The position numbers were made by a program, and so were the translations under genes. Shown piece by piece: positions 59,953 through 64,000 of a DNA stretch of 64,000 bases. The stretch is taken from the NCBI RefSeq assembly GCF_000218685.1, contig NW_006763303.1:186001-250000 (forward strand), read 5' to 3'. Origin of the DNA: Serpula lacrymans var. lacrymans S7.9 (taxonomy: Eukaryota; Basidiomycota; Agaricomycetes; Boletales; Serpulaceae). The notes below the pieces were generated by a model. The model was not told where the DNA came from. It searched no databases and saw nothing but the letters and a program-made list of their open reading frames with translations. Position 1 is the stretch's first letter. Every line of letters begins with the position of its first letter.

Positions 59953-60783
59953 TCACTCGTCAATACTTACATTAGCTGGCGAGCTATCCCGGGTAAAATT
60001 CCTCTCTCCAATGTGCGCAGCATCGTCCACGGCGGCTTGAGCAAGTGTATCGGCGTTGGGTCGGGCCGACATCGGCCCGCCTTGAGGATGTTTGGCTGCA
60101 GCCCGCTGAGCTTTTGATGCAAGAGACCCACGGGGAGGATTATATCCCAGAGCTCTGTGTTCAAGAGACACCAGTGTCCTTGCTTCACCTGTAAGATGAT
60201 CACTTTAAAAATGTAATCCTGATTAAAATACTCCAAGGGAGAACATACTTGCACCAATGGCATCGAGGTTGACACCGCGAGTTCCTCGCGCCTCGTCTCT
60301 TCTACAAAACCGGTTAATATCTTATCGAAGCACTGACATTATACATACGATATACGAGCGACGTCCTCAAGTGCAGCCATAGTCAGCGTGTCAGTATCAG
60401 GCCGACTAGATCTTTCAGGCCTGCCTGTAGGGTGTTTCGCAGCGGCTGATTGTGCTTGAGCTGCAAGTGACCCAGGTGGGGGACGGTGACCGAGAGCTTT
60501 ATGCTCTATGGACATGATTTCTGTGGCCTCGGCTATAATACATGGTAAGATCCAAATGCGTGAATGGTGAATGAAAGTTGCGCGCACCTTCTCCGATAAC
60601 GTCCAAATCTATCGCAACAGTAGGAGAGCTCAGTGGACTCGGAGAGGCACCACTAGCGGCACGAAAAGGTGAAATATCGCCTGCGGCTTCCACACTAACT
60701 GTAGTGTTTTCATGGGTGATGCTAGTGGTTATGTCTGGCCCATAGTTGGTACTGAGCGAATTGCCTGAAAACGGAGAGTACAT
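59953..60783 (-). CDS. Protein with two SMP/LEA-like modules
   Basis: Four exons (60783-60588, 60532-60356, 60301-60251, 60188-59953) join in frame to 219 aa. A disordered N-terminus precedes two tandem modules of about 60 residues. Module 1 reads DLDVIGEAEATEIMSIEHKA, then PPPGSLAAQAQSAAAKHP and DTDTLTMAALEDVAQ. Module 2 reads NLDAIGASEARTLVSLEHRA, then PPRGSLASKAQRAAAKHP and NADTLAQAAVDDAAHIGER. The GSLAAQAQSAAAK signature and Ala-rich helices resemble the seed maturation (SMP) class of LEA-like proteins, which are linked to desiccation tolerance. Assignment by motif only. A GTAAGT at the end (after PAN) could lead to a further exon. Confidence 0.65.
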
Positions 60784-61021
60784 CTCGAAGAATAGTGAGT
60801 CAGGCGGATAAGAAATATAACCAACCTCGTAACCTTCCTATATATTATCATAACCTCATAGTGGAGCCCGTTTTCAAATGCAGTAACAATGAACTCATGC
60901 GGTATCAGTACCCTCAGAGTAGTGATGGCAAAGTGGAACATATGCACTCAAGATAGGTTAGGGTTACGCAGTTGCTTCACTAAAGAAACGAGTACAGACC
61001 AAGTTGTACACCGTGACAACG
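60784..61021. promoter_or_regulatory. Divergent promoter region, SMP-like / ES2
   Basis: 238 bp between divergent start codons; no motif was recognised. Confidence 0.35.
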
Positions 61022-62668
61022 ATGGCCACACCCAAGCCAACCCCTGAGAGCCAAAGCTCGAGATCGCTGAATAGACAGCTGGTCTTGGACGAGGACGAAT
61101 ACACCGCTGCATTGTCTCGTATCATTGCTAGAGACTTCTTTCCCACTTTAGTTGACTTGGACCCTGAAGTGCAGGATTCTGGTGACATCCATGCTTCTGT
61201 TCGCCGCCAACAAGATATCAACATCACACCAATTTACTCTGGGGAACCAGGAGAGACACCCTATGGTCTTGCTTCTGAGACACCGTTGCACACACCGCGT
61301 GGCGAACCACCGTCGAAACGTACAAGATATGATACGAGCATGAGCCTCGATTCTTTCCAGGCCAAGTATACCTCGGAGGATAATTCCAGTTTTACACAAA
61401 TCTTGGATGAAGAAAATAGGCAGAGAAAGGAGAGGTGGGGGTGGGCATGGGCTGCACAGAGAAGAGTCGAGGAGCAAAGGGAAAGAATGCTGGAAGGGAG
61501 AGAAAGGGGACTCATTGAAGCACCTCCTGCTGTTGGTGTACGGGAGAGACGCTTGATCGATGCCCCTCTTGTAGCAGGGCTGATTACCAATGGTCAATCT
61601 GAAGAAGCTGCTCAGGAAGAAACAGATCAAAGTACAAGTCAAGTCGCTGTAATAGAAAAGAAACTAGAGATGATAACAAAGGGTGACGATGAAAAGGAGC
61701 CGTTGGACGTGATGGCTCCAAAGAAAGACACTCGCTCTGCTGGAGTGGACGGATGGAAATTCAAGGTGAACGTTTTGGTTTATTTCTACGTTTCTCCAGA
61801 ACTTACGCATGCCTCAGACTCGAAATTCTCTCATGTTCTCACCAGACGCCGATATAGCACCATATACTGTCTCGGATTCCAATACTATATCCAAAAAAGC
61901 TCAGGAAAACCCCGGGGTAATCAAGCACGGGAATACGCGTCTCCCTGAGGAGGATGAATCTCGGCCCCGTGGTCTATCTGCTCCTCCAAGTCCCACTCAT
62001 AGCCGAGTAGCTGCAGCTATCACTGGTACACCTTGTTAGTGTATATGATATTTATATTTCTAATCGTGTCTGACAACCTACTAATAACCACAGATCGACC
62101 AAGATCTCCTACGACAGGCAGTTATCCGCTGGTACCTAACATTCCTTCTCCAACACCCTCAGACATGGGCCCTAAAGCCGTGAAACAACTTATGACATGG
62201 GGAACACTCAATGCAACACCCCGTATCTTGTCGCAATCTGATGACCCTGCAGAAGCTGCACCCCCTCCAAGCACACCTTTTCACCTTCCAGCACCCTCCA
62301 GCCGTGAGACAATATCACATCAACTATCTGCACGGGCATCAAGAAGCTTGCGAGCAAAAGCTGGTCTCCTAGGGCTAGCAAGTATCGGTCAAACTCCAAT
62401 CAGATCGTCTACCCCTCACCGTTCATCAGGAAAAAGTGGGTCTATGGGCCCTCCTACATGGACTCCCCGTAGAGCTGACGCACCGGGAAATCTCACGCCT
62501 GCCGCAAAAAGGCTTTTGGATAGAACGAGTATGAAGACCGCTGCTGTACGAAGGGCGGAGGCTATGAGTCGTACCTCTGGTTGGGAAGGCAATGGAAAAG
62601 GAAAGGATGTGGATTTGAACCGTGTTCGATGGACACCTACACCAAATATCTCTTCACGGGGAGGGTAA
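61022..62668 (+). CDS. ES2/DGCR14-type splicing-associated nuclear protein
   Basis: Three exons run from ATG 61022 to 62668; introns lie at about 61768-61816 and 62036-62093. The family start is clear: NRQLVLDEDEYTAALSRIIA followed by RDFFPTLVDLDPE. The tryptophan-rich helix KERWGWAWAAQRRVEEQRER and the block TRNSLMFSPDADIAPYTVS are also conserved. In the C-terminal third, FHLPAPSSRETISHQLSARA and LTPAAKRLLDRTS match the family's end. ES2 homologues (fission yeast Bis1) associate with late spliceosomes and nuclear stress responses. The first intron's donor keeps an open frame, so an unspliced reading gives a false tail. Confidence 0.92.
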
Positions 62669-62905
62669 TTCCCTTTATAGTATATACAATTTCAGGATGG
62701 TATCTCGTGCTTTTGTTCATTGTTATAGCTATACCGAGCTATAGCAGCTGTAGCCCACTGTATTTTGTATGTGTCTGATTTGATCTCGAACCTATGGTGT
62801 GCAATTTTAGGAACTTCATTCCCACGCCTTCTTTAAAAATGGTTCCGCATCCTGATAAGTGTCACGCATTCATTCATTCACTCAAATTGGTTGGCTGAAC
62901 CAAAC
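62669..62905. other. Short spacer between ES2 and eIF2D
   Basis: 237 bp in tandem orientation; nothing else was seen. Confidence 0.4.
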
Positions 62906-64000
62906 ATGTTCAAGAAGCCTTTGGGCAATCTGAAAACATCAGGTAAATTTATATTAGAAACATAAATCATCCTCGCTGATTATCTTGCAGCTCCTTTGCG
63001 CAGTTCAGACAGACGGAAACTCAAACAACGAGTGGTCCAGTCCTTTTCCCTATCGGCAGAAGAAGGCGATGTTCTTGTACCAGACGGTTTGCTTTCCGTG
63101 AAGTTCAACACATATTCGGATGATCCTGGAGTAAGAGTCTCAGAGATTGTATTGTCCTCGAGCTTGATCAGTGCTCAATAGGTCGCATATCTCGCACCAG
63201 GCGGAGACCCCTTGTGGTTTACGATCGGCAAGGGTTCAGATGACTTGATTCCAACTGGTACGCACTGTTGCAGACTTAAAGAGGAGCTATATGCATTTGT
63301 ATATAGTTTATACATTATGGAAGAAGCCCGATTTACTTCCGTTCCTCTCGACACCATCTGCAGTCATACCGAAACTTATAGGAGGCGCAGATCTAATGAT
63401 ACCTGGAGGTGAGGCTATCTTCTGATCGCTCCTGTAAAAAAAACTGATTCTGACCGCCAAGAAAGTCATCCAGCATACTCCTTCGATAAAGGAGAGCCAT
63501 CTTGTAAGCGTCACAGAGTATACTCGGGACAAACTCGGTCCGCCACTTGCTGTCGGAAGGATGGCGGCACATAGTGATATCATGGGACGAGAAGACGCGA
63601 AGGGAAAAGCAGTCTATGTTATGCATGCATGGAAAGATCATCTATGGGATATGGGTTCTAAAGGCGAGCCCCCTGATCCGGTTTCTGCTAGTAACTCTAA
63701 GCAGGCGGACGCGCCCCACGAAAGTGTGGCAGATGATAACGGAAGCCAAAGGGATGCCGAGCATAAACTGCTCGTTGAAGGCCAGACTGACACGCCGGCA
63801 AGTCCTTCCGGCGAAGTGACATCAGAAGTCAGAAATCATACTTTATCACGAGAAGGTGAGGAAATTTACTAATTGCCTACATAATGTGATTATTCAGACT
63901 ATGAGCAGAAGTTACCACTATTCTAAGAAAATCAGTTCTTCAAGCTATACAGAAGCTGCTCTCTGAGCTTCCTGCATCTTCTTTCCCATTATCGGCTACC
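62906..64000 (+). CDS. TMA64: eIF2D/Tma64 (ligatin), 5' part, runs off the window
   Basis: The first exons encode MFKKPLGNLKTSAPLRSSDR followed by RKLKQRVVQSF, the conserved start of eIF2D. VAYLAPGGDPLWFTIGKGSD, then KKPDLLPFLSTPSAVIPKLI and GGADLMIPG form the N-terminal DUF1947/PUA RNA-binding part. AAHSDIMGREDAKGKAVYVM and HAWKDHLWDMGSKG follow. A polar linker leads to a segment beginning VLQAIQKLLSELP at about 63936, after an intron whose borders near 63855-63935 are not settled. eIF2D delivers tRNA and recycles 40S subunits after termination. The winged-helix and SUI1 domains lie beyond 64000. Confidence 0.9.

Overview
The window is nuclear DNA of a filamentous basidiomycete, most likely an agaricomycete mushroom. 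The evidence is dense short introns (about 45-70 nt), tandem cytochrome P450s, a Plavaka-type transposase, a DUF6532-like protein, a decaying tandem alpha/beta-hydrolase copy, and a GH30 endo-beta-1,6-glucanase-type enzyme. No centromere, telomere, rDNA, CRISPR array or confident tRNA gene was seen. Gene models were spliced by hand; where exon lengths are quoted they sum to a multiple of three.

Left part (1-12 kb): a membrane-protein relic, an intact alpha/beta hydrolase (-) with a decayed tandem copy beside it, histone H2A.Z (-), a SAM-dependent methyltransferase (+), a short-chain dehydrogenase (+) containing an 8-nt microexon, and a SUR7/PalI-like tetraspan protein (+).

Mobile module (12-19 kb): a Plavaka-type transposase (-) with one in-frame stop, a head-to-head coiled-coil protein (+), and a DUF6532-like protein (+) with a second in-frame stop or a poor intron. 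Imperfect direct repeats bracket the module. A second SUR7/PalI paralogue with the same six-exon structure follows at 19.5 kb.

Core housekeeping block (21-30 kb): ATPase inhibitor IF1 (-) and ATP synthase subunit h (+) share a 168-bp promoter, followed by mitochondrial RNA polymerase RPO41 (-) and, divergently, an ear-less AP-1 beta adaptin (+) with a GC-AG intron. Three consecutive genes here act on mitochondrial gene expression and F1Fo-ATP synthase.

Middle (31-48 kb): secreted GH30 glucanase, two lineage-specific coiled-coil/disordered proteins arranged divergently, two tandem P450s, two small fungal proteins, an extended-SDR (D-erythronate dehydrogenase-like) and a proline-rich protein.

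Right part (48-64 kb): a duplicated promoter-like block, a putative secreted protein with two internal repeats, a gene-poor 5.2-kb stretch, a small four-exon gene, a six-kelch protein, a protein with two SMP/LEA-like modules, the splicing-associated ES2 protein, and the 5' part of eIF2D/Tma64, which runs off the window.
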